Assembly: GCF_000943545.1 (NCBI RefSeq) | Contig: NZ_JTHP01000032.1 | Coordinates: forward strand, 1-64,000 | Origin: Paenibacillus terrae | GTDB taxonomy: Bacteria > Bacillota > Bacilli > Paenibacillales > Paenibacillaceae | Direction: 5' to 3' | DNA length: 64,000 nt | Part shown: piece by piece, positions 33,672 through 42,598 of the stretch | Layout: each line of letters opens with the position of its first letter | Numbering within the stretch: the first letter of the stretch is position 1 | Made by a program: the position numbers and the translations under genes | Notes under the pieces: generated by a model | Told to the model about the DNA's origin: nothing | Seen by the model: only the letters and a program-made list of their open reading frames with translations | The model's database searches: none

Positions 33672-34346
33672 TTACAACTCCAGCAGCTTTTCGCGATGGA
33701 TATAAATCGTCTTAAAGCCGGTTTTAATGACCTTCTCTTTTACAAGCTCCTGTAGAGCCGTCGTTACAGCTTCTCGGGTGGCTCCGACCAGATTAGCGAT
33801 TTCCTGGTGGGATAGCGGGAAATTGATTTTATAATACTCATCTTGACTTTGGAGGGCGAACTGATCGGACAGTTTTATAAGAACATACAAAATTTTATCC
33901 TGTAAATTCCCCAAAGCCAGATATTGGGCCAACCGGCTCATGCCCGAGATTCGATCGCTTAACACTTTGATCATGTTCATCATGAATCGGGGATGTTGGA
34001 TTAAAAAATGCTCAAAACGGTCTTTGTGCATCCGGCAGATATCGCATTCTTCGATGGTTTCTATGTACATATCCCGTGTCCCTAGTGAAATCATATCCAT
34101 TTCGCCAAATACATTTCCTTCGCTGAGGATATCCAAAGTAAATTGCTTACCGTCCGCATTCAGCTTGTACAGACGGACCTTTCCCTTTTTCACAAAATAA
34201 AGTCCCTCGGAAAAGGTATCCGGGGTTTGAATAAATGTATTTTTCGGTAGGGTCGTAATGGAAGTCATTTGATCCATTTCAACTAAATCTTCTAATGAGA
34301 GACTATCAAGCAGATTGAATTGGGATAGGTATTGAATGCTATTCAT
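33672..34346 (-). CDS. Crp/Fnr-family transcriptional regulator
   Basis: A 224-residue regulator: cyclic-nucleotide-binding-like beta-barrel (about 10-125, KKGKVRLYKLNADGKQFTL; GNVFGEMDMISLG), dimerisation helix, and C-terminal HTH (about 170-205, LSHQEIANLVGATREAVTTALQEL). No Cys cluster for oxygen sensing is visible, so it is not a typical Fnr. AAGGAG precedes the ATG. It stands 76 bases upstream of the peroxiredoxin gene on the same strand and may control it. Confidence 0.9.
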   Translation of the reverse strand: MNSIQYLSQFNLLDSLSLEDLVEMDQMTSITTLPKNTFIQTPDTFSEGLYFVKKGKVRLYKLNADGKQFTLDILSEGNVFGEMDMISLGTRDMYIETIEECDICRMHKDRFEHFLIQHPRFMMNMIKVLSDRISGMSRLAQYLALGNLQDKILYVLIKLSDQFALQSQDEYYKINFPLSHQEIANLVGATREAVTTALQELVKEKVIKTGFKTIYIHREKLLEL

Positions 34347-34538
34347 GTGTTCTCCTTATGGTTGCTTTGTGACGTACAGAATCATAATACAATTATAGCT
34401 TCTCTAAGGAACTTTGGTCTCCTATTGCTCACTTTTTTATAAAGGAGAAGGTAATGAGCGCTTGGAAATCAGGCGGTTTTATGTTAAAGAGGGGATGGTA
34501 TAAAATAGAGATATAAATACATATGAAAGGGAATGACT

Positions 34539-35621
34539 ATGATCAAATTAAAAGATATCGGTAACTTTGACATTCTTCCTGAGGTCGCAATGCATATCGT
34601 TGAAGGGAATATACCTGCTTTACGCCAAGCGCTAACCGAAGACTGGGATATTGAACAAGGCATCGTACTCAGCAAATATACAACATTAAGTCCCTTGGAC
34701 ATTACGCTCATTTACGGGCACTTGGATGTGTTGAAGCTGCTGGTGGAGCAGGGAGTTCAACTCAATGTGAAAGACAATCCTGCATTCTTGACGGCTGTTC
34801 GCTATGGTACAGAAGAGATCGTCCGCTATGTAGTTGCCCATGGTGCCAAGCTGGACGGGAAGAATCAAGTAAAATCCGGGGCCTATGAACAAGCCTACTA
34901 CGGTAATAAAAAGAATATCCCGCTTATTCATGAGCTTGGGCTGGATATAAAGCAACATGGTGGAGCAACGCTGCGCAACGCGGTTAGTAAGCATGACTTA
35001 AAAACGGTAGCTTTCCTTTTGGAGCATGGTGTAGATATTAATTTCAATGCCCCTAATATGGTATATCCTTATCAAGCCACGCCTTTAACCGTAGCGACCA
35101 GAGATAATAATTTTGCGATGGTGAAGTATCTGATCGAGCAAGGCGCTGATGTGACGTTGGCAGAAAAAGATGGAGAACGGGCGTATACAATTGCCATATC
35201 TAATAAAAACACGGAGATAGCAGAGTATTTAAAGTCTGTGGAGCCTCCAGAGTTTCATAACCTGGAAAATAAACGACATGCCTTAAAAAGCTACAAGCTC
35301 CCTAAGGACCTTGTGACCTTCCTAACGAGTGACCAGCTTCGTGTGGATGTACCTGAAAATGATTATGATATTGGCTTTGTTGAATTTTTCTCATTGGTAG
35401 ATACCGTTGAGATGAAGGTGGGGCGACAAAAGCTGCTGCGTGTTTCTTTAAAAGTAGACAACTACTCGGATATTCTGTTGGTGTGGAATCCGAAGCAAAA
35501 GTGTCTGGGTTATTACGACGAGGAGCATCAGGAATATGCGGATGTGTGCAGCTTTGCTGAATTTTTGGCACAGCCCGCAATCTTTCTGGAGAAGATTCTC
35601 GAAGGAGAGCTTTTAGATTAG
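34539..35621 (+). CDS. ankyrin-repeat protein with SUKH-like C-terminal region
   Basis: A 360-residue cytosolic protein. Residues about 20-240 form some six ankyrin repeats (for example TTLSPLDITLIYGHLDVLKL, DNPAFLTAVRYGTEEIVRYV and ATPLTVATRDNNFAMVKYLI). The C-terminal 120 residues contain LLVWNPKQKCLGYYDEE and CSFAEFLAQPAIFLEKI, which resemble SMI1/KNR4 (SUKH) modules common in immunity proteins. AAAGG is spaced for ATG 34539, not ATG 34533. Possible roles are toxin immunity or protein-interaction scaffold; no toxin gene is adjacent. Confidence 0.8.
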   Translation: MIKLKDIGNFDILPEVAMHIVEGNIPALRQALTEDWDIEQGIVLSKYTTLSPLDITLIYGHLDVLKLLVEQGVQLNVKDNPAFLTAVRYGTEEIVRYVVAHGAKLDGKNQVKSGAYEQAYYGNKKNIPLIHELGLDIKQHGGATLRNAVSKHDLKTVAFLLEHGVDINFNAPNMVYPYQATPLTVATRDNNFAMVKYLIEQGADVTLAEKDGERAYTIAISNKNTEIAEYLKSVEPPEFHNLENKRHALKSYKLPKDLVTFLTSDQLRVDVPENDYDIGFVEFFSLVDTVEMKVGRQKLLRVSLKVDNYSDILLVWNPKQKCLGYYDEEHQEYADVCSFAEFLAQPAIFLEKILEGELLD

Positions 35622-35623
35622 GC

Positions 35624-35675
35624 GAAAAAAGCAAAAGAGCCATAGCTGCGGGTACCACCGTACTTATGGCTCTTT
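35624..35675 (-). terminator. intrinsic terminator of the truncated lysR gene
   Basis: AAAGAGCCATA (minus strand) pairs with TATGGCTCTTT, then TTTTGCTTTTTT. The 20-base loop contains GGTGGTACC, which looks like a T-box core but lies inside a gene-end hairpin. Confidence 0.7.
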
Positions 35676-35722
35676 GCTGTGTTCAGCACGATAAGGGCTT
35701 TTTACAGATGCATAAACCGATT

Positions 35723-36475
35723 TTATGAATAAGAATGGTTGCGGATGAGCTGAATAAGGTTCATGCTGGCCGCAGATAGAGGTTCGTTTTTGCGGGTACA
35801 GATAGCGATTGAATTTTGAAGCTGGATGTCTTCGACGTATACCCGGCACAGCTCGCCGCGTTCTACATATTCGCGCACGACCAACGAAGACACAAAGTTC
35901 GCACCGTATCCGGCAATAACTGCGGTAATCGCTTCATGCAACCCTGTGAAGTTCAGGGTGATTTGGGGAACTGGAGCATTGTAGGTTCGACATAAGGAAA
36001 ACAATCGCTCCCGTGTCGAGCTTCCCTTTTCACGCATAACAAAGGGTTCATGCATCATCTCTAATAAAGTGACCTGCTGATTAGCGTAGCGGTGATCCGG
36101 TGCGACGACAAACCATAGCTCATCACGAAACAATTCTTCTGTCTCAATCGTATCCGGGTGTTGCTCCGGTAGTCCCCCATAGACGGCAAAGTCCACTTCT
36201 ATATTTAATAGCTGCTTCAATGCATCATTGGAATTGGTTGTGTTAATCGTCATTTCGACGTGTTCATATTGTTGCTTGAACTTCGCAATCCAGGTCGGAA
36301 TTAGAAAATGAGCTGGTAAATAAGTAGCAGCCAGCCGGATATGCCCATGGGTTCCATCACGATAATCCTGTGAAAATTGTTCGATTTGCTGTTCAACGGC
36401 AAAGAGCCGTTTGGCGAGTAAAGCAAGCTTTTCACCGGCATCGGTCACTTGGAAAAGGTATTGGCTGCGAACCAA
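35723..36475 (-). pseudogene. LysR-family regulator lacking its DNA-binding domain
   Basis: The 250-residue frame begins around the VTDAGEKL motif that in LysR proteins follows the HTH at about residue 60. The substrate-binding domain is intact (GHIRLAAT, VEMTINTTNSNDAL, VDFAVYGGLP, EPFVMREKGSSTRERL, VIAGYGANFVSSLVV). The winged HTH is missing. Its 5' end runs into the truncated start of a divergent methyltransferase gene, so a deletion removed both 5' ends. Without the HTH it cannot act as a normal regulator. Confidence 0.8.
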
Positions 36476-37000
36476 AAAGCAGGATTACCTCCGCATGATG
36501 TAACACCCAATCAGGGAAAGCTGTTAAATATCTTTGCTCAGATGCAAGGCGCACGACGTGTGCTAGAGATTGGTACTTTGGGAGGATACAGTACGATCTG
36601 GCTGGGAAGGGCATTGCCGACGGATGGAAAAATAGTTACGCTGGAAACAAATCTGCTTCATGCTGAAACAGCCCGGTCCAATATAGCGTTGGCTCAGTTG
36701 GGTGGGATGGTCGAACTTCGAGAGGGAGAGGCTTTGAAACAGTTAGCACAGATGGAGGAAGAACGCGTAGCCCCCTTTGATCTAATCTTTATTGATGCAG
36801 ATAAACCGAATAATCCATTGTATCTAGCTTGGGTACTCCGTTTTTCGCATCCTGGCACGGTGATTATTGGCGATAACGTCATCCGTGAAGGAGAAGTCAT
36901 TCAAGCCTTAAGCACAGACCCTCGTATACAGGGGGTAAGAAAATTTTATGATTTGCTGGCTGAAGAATCGAGGATTACAGCTACAGCCATCAGACGGTAG
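36449..37000 (+). pseudogene. O-methyltransferase lacking its N-terminal end
   Basis: A 183-residue frame from TTG 36449 matching class I SAM-dependent O-methyltransferases: TPNQGKLLNI, SAM motif VLEIGTLGGYSTIWLGRALP, metal and SAM site DLIFIDADKPN, and GTVIIGDNV. Family members usually have about 30 more residues before AGLPPHDV. No ribosome binding site precedes the TTG; the upstream DNA is the antisense of a truncated lysR gene. Probably not expressed as a full enzyme, although the catalytic core is intact. Confidence 0.75.
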
Positions 37001-37060
37001 GGAGTAAAGGCTATGATGGTTTCGTCATCGGAATCGTAAATGGTTAAATGGCCGAAATCT

Positions 37061-37101
37061 GCTAAGCACAGAGGGGACCGACCCGAGTGTTTAGCTTTTT
37101 T
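37061..37101 (+). terminator. intrinsic terminator
   Basis: GCTAAGCAC pairs with GTGTTTAGC around a 17-base insert, followed by TTTTTT. It belongs to the recurring CGCTAAAYAC-type stems. Confidence 0.7.
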
Positions 37102-37133
37102 GTTGTGGTAAAATAATACTGATGGAAGCATCA

Positions 37134-37229
37134 GAACGTTTTTGAACGTTTACTGCTGAATTCCTATGTAAGAAGAATGAATTTACATAAAAATGGATGG
37201 CTTTTCCTTTCAATGTAAACGCGATCATG
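37134..37229 (+). promoter_or_regulatory. fru operon upstream region: tandem repeats and cre-like site
   Basis: GAACGTTT occurs at 37134-37141 and 37144-37151, one helical turn apart, a candidate FruR site. ATGTAAACGCGATCAT at 37214-37229 matches the catabolite-responsive element consensus with one mismatch. The rest of the gap 37102-37359 is AT-rich and shows nothing further that I recognise. Confidence 0.45.
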
Positions 37230-37359
37230 ATGATTGGAGCAGGAATTCACCATTTTGTAAAAAAATGAAGTTGGAATGAAGCTTTTTGAATTTTTTTGAA
37301 GAAAAATGATTGTTTTTTGTGAGGATTATGGTACGATATGAACAGTTGGGGGAATGAAG

Positions 37360-38106
37360 ATGCTGACGGAAGAAAGATACAAGTTAATAATACAGCGCTT
37401 ACAAGAACGCGGTGTTGTAAAGTTGCAGGAATTGGTCGATCTGTTGGGCGCTTCTGAATCAACGATTCGGCGTGATTTAATTGATCTTGAAGCCCGTCAG
37501 TTGCTAAAGCGGATTCATGGCGGGGCTTCCTTGCTGAATCAGAAAAGTCAGGAACCTGGCATGGAAGAAAAAGCATTCAAAAACGTTCAACAGAAAAACG
37601 CAGTCGCCCGTATGGCCGCCAAAGAAATTTTGGATGGCGAATGTATTTATCTGGATGCGGGAACAACAACGATGGCGATGATTCCTTACATTGAAGCTAA
37701 AGACGTGACGGTCGTGACAAATGGCCTATCCCACGTAGAAGCACTGGTAAGCAAACGAATCAGAAGCTATCTACTGGGAGGGATGATGAAAATTCATACC
37801 AAGGCCGTAATCGGGAGTATTGCCCTGCAGAATATGGACAATTTTCGGTTCGACAAGTGCTTTTTAGGAACGAACGGGGTAGATGTGGAAATGGGGTATA
37901 CAACTCCTGATCCCGAAGAAGCGCTGATTAAACGGCGTGCCCATCAGCTATCAGGCAAAACGTATGTGTTGGCCGATTCCAGCAAGATTGGTGAAGTTAC
38001 CTTTGCCAAGTTGTTCGAATTGAAGGAAGCTATCCTTATTACAGAATCGGTGCCTGAACGATCACGCCGATCCATTGCTCAGAAAACTAAGATAATCGAG
38101 GGATAA
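37360..38106 (+). CDS. fruR: DeoR-family regulator of the fructose operon
   Basis: A 248-residue regulator: N-terminal DeoR HTH (KLQELVDLLGASESTIRRDLIDLE, followed by RIHGGA) and a C-terminal sugar-phosphate sensor domain with the conserved YLDAGTTT and FLGTNGVD. GGGGG at 37348-37352 is spaced for ATG 37360 rather than 37354. It lies 2 bases before fruK. By analogy with fruR of other Firmicutes it represses the operon until fructose 1-phosphate accumulates. Confidence 0.9.
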   Translation: MLTEERYKLIIQRLQERGVVKLQELVDLLGASESTIRRDLIDLEARQLLKRIHGGASLLNQKSQEPGMEEKAFKNVQQKNAVARMAAKEILDGECIYLDAGTTTMAMIPYIEAKDVTVVTNGLSHVEALVSKRIRSYLLGGMMKIHTKAVIGSIALQNMDNFRFDKCFLGTNGVDVEMGYTTPDPEEALIKRRAHQLSGKTYVLADSSKIGEVTFAKLFELKEAILITESVPERSRRSIAQKTKIIEG

Positions 38107-38108
38107 CG

Positions 38109-39020
38109 ATGATATATACAGTAACGCTGAACCCTTCCATTGATTATATCGTGGAAGTTGACGACTTGAAGCTAGGTGATTTGAACCGGATGAAACGTGA
38201 TTTGAAACTGCCGGGCGGCAAGGGGATTAATGTATCCCGGATACTGTACCAATTAGGAGCAGACAGCACGGCGATTGGTTTTCTCGGAGGATTCACAGGC
38301 AGGTTTATCAACGATACATTGCGCGAAGAATCCATTAAAACTAATTTTGTAATCATCGAAGATGATACTCGGATCAACATTAAGCTCAAGCATGGCGATG
38401 AGACGGAAATCAACGGCTTGGGACCTGCTATACATGAGCAAGAGGCAGATGCGCTGGTGCAAAAGCTGTCGAGTCTCCAGAAAAATGACATTGTCGTCTT
38501 GTCTGGAAGCATCCCGCCATCACTAGGGGGAGACTTCTATGATCGGTTGATTAGCGTATGCCAGCAGACCGGGGCTGAATTCGTCATCGACACCACAGGT
38601 GAAGCGCTGATGAAGGCACTGGTTCATAAGCCGCTGCTCGTCAAGCCGAATCACCATGAGCTGGCTGAGTTGTTTGGCGTTACTATTAACTCCAAGGAGG
38701 GGATTGTCACTTACGGCCGTAAGTTACTGGAGGCAGGGGCTAAGAATGTACTGATTTCCATGGCAGGAGAAGGCGCTTTGCTCATTACGGCAAACGAAGT
38801 GTACCACGCTAATGTACCGGCAGGAACGGTTAAAAATTCTGTAGGCGCAGGTGATTCTATGATCGCTGGATTTGTGGGTACGCTGGCCCTTCATGGCGAC
38901 CCGATCGAAGCATTCCGTGCGGGTGTGGCTTCCGGAAGCGCAACTGCGTTCTCCGATGATCTGGCTACAAGAGAGAAAATTGAACACTTACGGCCGCAAG
39001 TCACGATTTCAAAATGGTAA
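38109..39020 (+). CDS. fruK: 1-phosphofructokinase
   Basis: A 303-residue PfkB-family sugar kinase: TLNPSIDYIVEV start, LPGGKGINVSRIL substrate loop, VLSGSIPPSLG and the ATP/anion-hole signature VGAGDSMIAGF with the catalytic Asp. It converts fructose 1-phosphate made by the PTS into fructose 1,6-bisphosphate. GAGGG precedes the ATG. Second gene of fruR-fruK-fruA. Confidence 0.95.
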   Translation: MIYTVTLNPSIDYIVEVDDLKLGDLNRMKRDLKLPGGKGINVSRILYQLGADSTAIGFLGGFTGRFINDTLREESIKTNFVIIEDDTRINIKLKHGDETEINGLGPAIHEQEADALVQKLSSLQKNDIVVLSGSIPPSLGGDFYDRLISVCQQTGAEFVIDTTGEALMKALVHKPLLVKPNHHELAELFGVTINSKEGIVTYGRKLLEAGAKNVLISMAGEGALLITANEVYHANVPAGTVKNSVGAGDSMIAGFVGTLALHGDPIEAFRAGVASGSATAFSDDLATREKIEHLRPQVTISKW

Positions 39021-39087
39021 TCCAGCTACATCATGAGCTTATTATGCGTGTGTCGACACGCTGATCGAGCATAGGAGAGTGTGAAAA

Positions 39088-41016
39088 ATGAGAATAACAG
39101 ACCTGATGATTAAAGAAACGATGATCATGGACTTGCAGGCAACGACAAAAGATGGGGCGATTGAGGAACTCATCGCTAGTCTCGAAGCCAGCGGACGCAT
39201 TAATGACCGGGCATTGTTCAAGGAAATGATTTACAAACGCGAAGCAGAATCCAGCACCGGAATCGGCGGCGGCATTGCAATGCCGCATGCCAAGACCAAA
39301 GCTGTGAATGAAGCGACTGTCGTTTTTGCAAAAAGCAGTAAAGGTGTAGATTTCGAATCGTTGGATGGAGAGCCAGCGAACGTATTTTTCATGATCGCAG
39401 CTCCAGAGGGAGCAGCAAATACGCATCTTCGCACACTGGCGGCACTTTCCCGGTTATTAATTGATACCGATTTCATCGGTAAGCTTATGAATACGCAAAC
39501 ACCGGATGAAGTATCCGAGCTGTTTGATACCAAGCAGGCCGAAGTAGAAGCAGCCAAGCAAGCAAAAGAGGCGAAGAAAGAAGCTGCCAAGGCACAGCAA
39601 ACGCCAGACGTTATCGTTGGCAACCCGAATTCAGACGAGTTTGTAGTTGCGGTGACCGCTTGCCCTACAGGCATTGCGCACACGTATATGGCTGAAGACG
39701 CTCTCATTAAGAAAGCGAAAGAGATGGGCGTAAATATCCGGGTAGAAACGAATGGCTCGGAAGGTGCGCAAAACGTACTGACAGCGGATGAAATTCGTCG
39801 TGCCAAAGGTGTAATCGTCGCAGCTGACAAAAAGGTTGAAATGGCCAGATTTGACGGTAAGCCTGTATTGCAAAGACCGGTAAGTGACGGTATTCGTAAA
39901 TCTGAAGAACTGATCCGCAAAGCGCTAAACGGCGATGCTCCAATTTACCGAAGTGAAGGTAAGGGGAACATGGAGGAGACGAAAGCAGAAAAGGCCAGCG
40001 TCGGCAGCAAAATTTACAAGGATCTAATGAACGGTATTTCTCATATGTTGCCGTTTGTTGTAGGCGGCGGGATTTTGCTGGCTATCTCCTTCCTGTTCGA
40101 ACAGATGGCGGGCGCAGAGAATCCAATCGTCAAGCTGTTACAAACGATTGGTGGCGGAACAGGTGCGTTCCACTTCCTGATTCCGATACTGGCCGGATTT
40201 ATCGCGATGAGTATTGGGGATCGGCCGGCATTGATGCCAGGTATGGTTGGTGGTCTGATGGCTGTAAACTCTAATGCAGGCTTTCTTGGCGGTCTGGCAG
40301 CAGGTTTCATGGCTGGTTATGTGGTTATCTTCCTGCGTAAAGCTTTTGCAGGTCTGCCGAAAACGCTGGATGGTTTAAAACCAATCCTGTTATACCCGGT
40401 ATTTGGACTCCTAATTACAGGCGCGATTATGTTCTACCTGTTCGATCCGATTTTCGGTGGTATTAATACGTGGCTTGTCAATGTTCTGAACAATTTGGGT
40501 ACAGGTAATGCAGTGATTCTGGGTCTGATTCTGGGTGGAATGATGTCGATTGACATGGGTGGACCTTTCAACAAAGCGGCTTATGCATTTTCAATCGGTG
40601 TCTTTACTTCCAGTGGTAACACGAACGGGGCTATGATGGCTGCTGTTATGGCGGGCGGTATGGTACCTCCGCTGGCGATCGCATTGGCTTCGACGTTCTT
40701 CAAAAATAAATTTACTGAGCAAGAGCGCAAGTCTGGTTTGACAAATTATGTACTCGGTTTGTCCTTTATTACGGAAGGAGCAATCCCATTCGCAGCTGCT
40801 GACCCTCTGCGCGTCTTAACCTCTTGTATTGTAGGTTCAGCGATTGCCGGTGGTCTGACGCAGTTTTGGAAAATCAATCTTCCAGCTCCACATGGCGGAA
40901 TTTTTGTAGCGGCTCTCGCCAATCATGCTTTGCTGTTCTTACTTGCAGTGGCGATTGGCTCCGTGATTTCCGCGCTCATTCTGGGACTGTGGAAAAAACC
41001 GCTCGAAGCGAAATAA
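39088..41016 (+). CDS. fruA: PTS fructose transporter subunit IIABC
   Basis: A 642-residue fused fructose permease. EIIA about 1-145 with His67 in GIAMPHAKT; an Ala/Lys linker; EIIB about 170-270 with Cys192 in TACPTGIAHTYMAE; EIIC about 310-640 with some eight to ten helices and motifs SIGDRPALMPGM and SIDMGGPFNKAAY. It imports and phosphorylates fructose to fructose 1-phosphate. GGAGAG upstream of ATG. Last gene of the operon, followed by a terminator. Confidence 0.96.
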   Translation: MRITDLMIKETMIMDLQATTKDGAIEELIASLEASGRINDRALFKEMIYKREAESSTGIGGGIAMPHAKTKAVNEATVVFAKSSKGVDFESLDGEPANVFFMIAAPEGAANTHLRTLAALSRLLIDTDFIGKLMNTQTPDEVSELFDTKQAEVEAAKQAKEAKKEAAKAQQTPDVIVGNPNSDEFVVAVTACPTGIAHTYMAEDALIKKAKEMGVNIRVETNGSEGAQNVLTADEIRRAKGVIVAADKKVEMARFDGKPVLQRPVSDGIRKSEELIRKALNGDAPIYRSEGKGNMEETKAEKASVGSKIYKDLMNGISHMLPFVVGGGILLAISFLFEQMAGAENPIVKLLQTIGGGTGAFHFLIPILAGFIAMSIGDRPALMPGMVGGLMAVNSNAGFLGGLAAGFMAGYVVIFLRKAFAGLPKTLDGLKPILLYPVFGLLITGAIMFYLFDPIFGGINTWLVNVLNNLGTGNAVILGLILGGMMSIDMGGPFNKAAYAFSIGVFTSSGNTNGAMMAAVMAGGMVPPLAIALASTFFKNKFTEQERKSGLTNYVLGLSFITEGAIPFAAADPLRVLTSCIVGSAIAGGLTQFWKINLPAPHGGIFVAALANHALLFLLAVAIGSVISALILGLWKKPLEAK

Positions 41017-41061
41017 GTGGCGAAATAACCGACATCACTTCCTCTAGTCTCCATAATAGTA

Positions 41062-41105
41062 AAGCCGCTAAACACTAGGTTTATGAGTGTTTGGCGGCTT
41101 TTTCT
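41062..41105 (+). terminator. intrinsic terminator of the fru operon
   Basis: AAGCCGCTAAACACT pairs with AGTGTTTGGCGGCTT, loop of 9, then TTTTTC. Same stem family as at 24951. Confidence 0.85.
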
Positions 41106-41156
41106 TTATGCAAAGGTGTCGGCTTGCGTACTAAAACGATTTGCGCCTGGCCTGAG

Positions 41157-42032
41157 CTATCGCCTACAAAGCTCCTTAACCAGTTGCATAAACAGCTTTC
41201 GGGCTGAGGACATATATTGCTGATGCTGGTTGCTCTGTAATAGTCCAATAGGAATATTAGGGTCTGTTAGCTGGAGGGGTAAGGTGACTAAATCATCCGG
41301 CAGAGGTAATGACGATAGAACCACTCCAACCGAAGGAATCGTTTTTACAAATGAAGGTATAGACGAGATTTGGCTTACGGTATAAAAAAACGGCATCGAC
41401 GGAAAGCGGGAAAGCTCTTTTTCCAGCCGGATATGGTACAGGCAGTTCTTCCCTCCAACGATAAGCGGGTACTCATACAGGTCTTCGAGATGAAGCTCGC
41501 TTTTTGCAGCGAAGGGATGATCACGGGATACAATAAAGGCGATTTGTTCGTGATACACAGGTTCAAAGTGCAGGGCAGGAACAGAGTGAGGTTCCCCGCA
41601 AATTGCAAAATCAAGCGTGTTGTCCATCAAAGCGTTCGAGAGCGTATCCGTGTTTCCAACTGTAAAATGGCACGTCATATTCGGTTTATGCTCCCGAAAC
41701 TGAAGCAGAACCGCGGGCAGTACGGAAGCCGCCACCGTTTCGATCACACCGATGTGGAGGGTGCCGATTTCCTCCTTTTTCAGAGACTTGGCCTGATCTA
41801 ATACATAATTCCAATGCTGAATAAGCCCATTTACCTCTTCTGCATACACTTTGCCTGGGGCCGTTAATTCTGCATCCCAACCTCGTTTAAAAAGCTGAAA
41901 TCCCAGCTCTTTCTCCAGCCTCTGGATTTGGCTTGTGACTGTAGACTGCGCGTAGTTTAATTTGGCGGCAGCCTTTGAGAAGGTTCCTTCTTCAATAATA
42001 GTACGAAACGTGGTTAGCTCTTTCAGATCCAT
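41157..42032 (-). CDS. LysR-family transcriptional regulator
   Basis: A 291-residue full-length LysR protein: HTH about 1-60 (LTTFRTIIEEGTFSKAAAKLNYAQSTVTSQIQRLEKELG; LFKR) and an effector domain with IGVIETVAASVLPAVL, DFAICGEP and SFVKTIPSVGVVLSSLP. GGAG is spaced for ATG 42032. It is divergent from a tautomerase gene across 111 bases and probably regulates it and the CMD gene behind it. Confidence 0.92.
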   Translation of the reverse strand: MDLKELTTFRTIIEEGTFSKAAAKLNYAQSTVTSQIQRLEKELGFQLFKRGWDAELTAPGKVYAEEVNGLIQHWNYVLDQAKSLKKEEIGTLHIGVIETVAASVLPAVLLQFREHKPNMTCHFTVGNTDTLSNALMDNTLDFAICGEPHSVPALHFEPVYHEQIAFIVSRDHPFAAKSELHLEDLYEYPLIVGGKNCLYHIRLEKELSRFPSMPFFYTVSQISSIPSFVKTIPSVGVVLSSLPLPDDLVTLPLQLTDPNIPIGLLQSNQHQQYMSSARKLFMQLVKELCRR

Positions 42033-42143
42033 GAACACTCATCTCCATCGACAAAAATGAATATATTTATGATTATTTTCAATTATATAGATGAAAATAG
42101 ATAGAGTACAATTAATTTATCCCAACGGACAGGAGAGATAAAC

Positions 42144-42530
42144 ATGCCATTTGTACGCGTAGGTTACATGGAGCAGCAATACACAGAGCAAGAACTGCCC
42201 TGCATTAGCCACTGTATTTTGAATGCCTTGATTGAGCATTTTCAGGTACCGGCAAAGGATTATTTTCAGGTTTTTCATGCTCATAAGCAAAGCGAGTTTT
42301 ATTATAGTCCGGATTATTTGGATATACCCAGAACAGATAAGCTGCTGTATATCCAAATTACGATGGGATCGGGTAGAACTACGGAGCAAAAAAAGAGTTT
42401 CTACCAAAGGTTAGCCGAACTCTTATCCACCGAATGTAAGATCAGGCCGGAGGATGTATTTGTAACACTGGTGGAAACGGAATTAGAGGATTGGTCCTTT
42501 GGCAACGGACTTGCCCAGATGATTCTGTAG
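42144..42530 (+). CDS. tautomerase-superfamily protein
   Basis: A 128-residue protein starting MPFVRVGY, which exposes the catalytic Pro1 after Met removal. Length and the C-terminal ECKIRPEDVFVTLVETELEDWSFGNG resemble the YusQ/malonate-semialdehyde-decarboxylase-like branch of two-motif tautomerases. It may act on an unsaturated or keto acid. GGAGAG precedes the ATG. It is divergent from a LysR gene and 68 bases before a carboxymuconolactone-decarboxylase-type gene. Confidence 0.85.
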   Translation: MPFVRVGYMEQQYTEQELPCISHCILNALIEHFQVPAKDYFQVFHAHKQSEFYYSPDYLDIPRTDKLLYIQITMGSGRTTEQKKSFYQRLAELLSTECKIRPEDVFVTLVETELEDWSFGNGLAQMIL

Positions 42531-42598
42531 CTGGAAACTGCACATCTGCATACGATCTGCATAACTGCACATCAGGGACGAAGGGAAGTGTTGAATGA

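Noticed and set aside
35624..35675. GGTGGTACC in the minus-strand hairpin loop resembles a T-box core
   Set aside because: No specifier stem or downstream amino-acid gene on that strand; it lies at the 3' end of the truncated lysR gene and works as a terminator loop.
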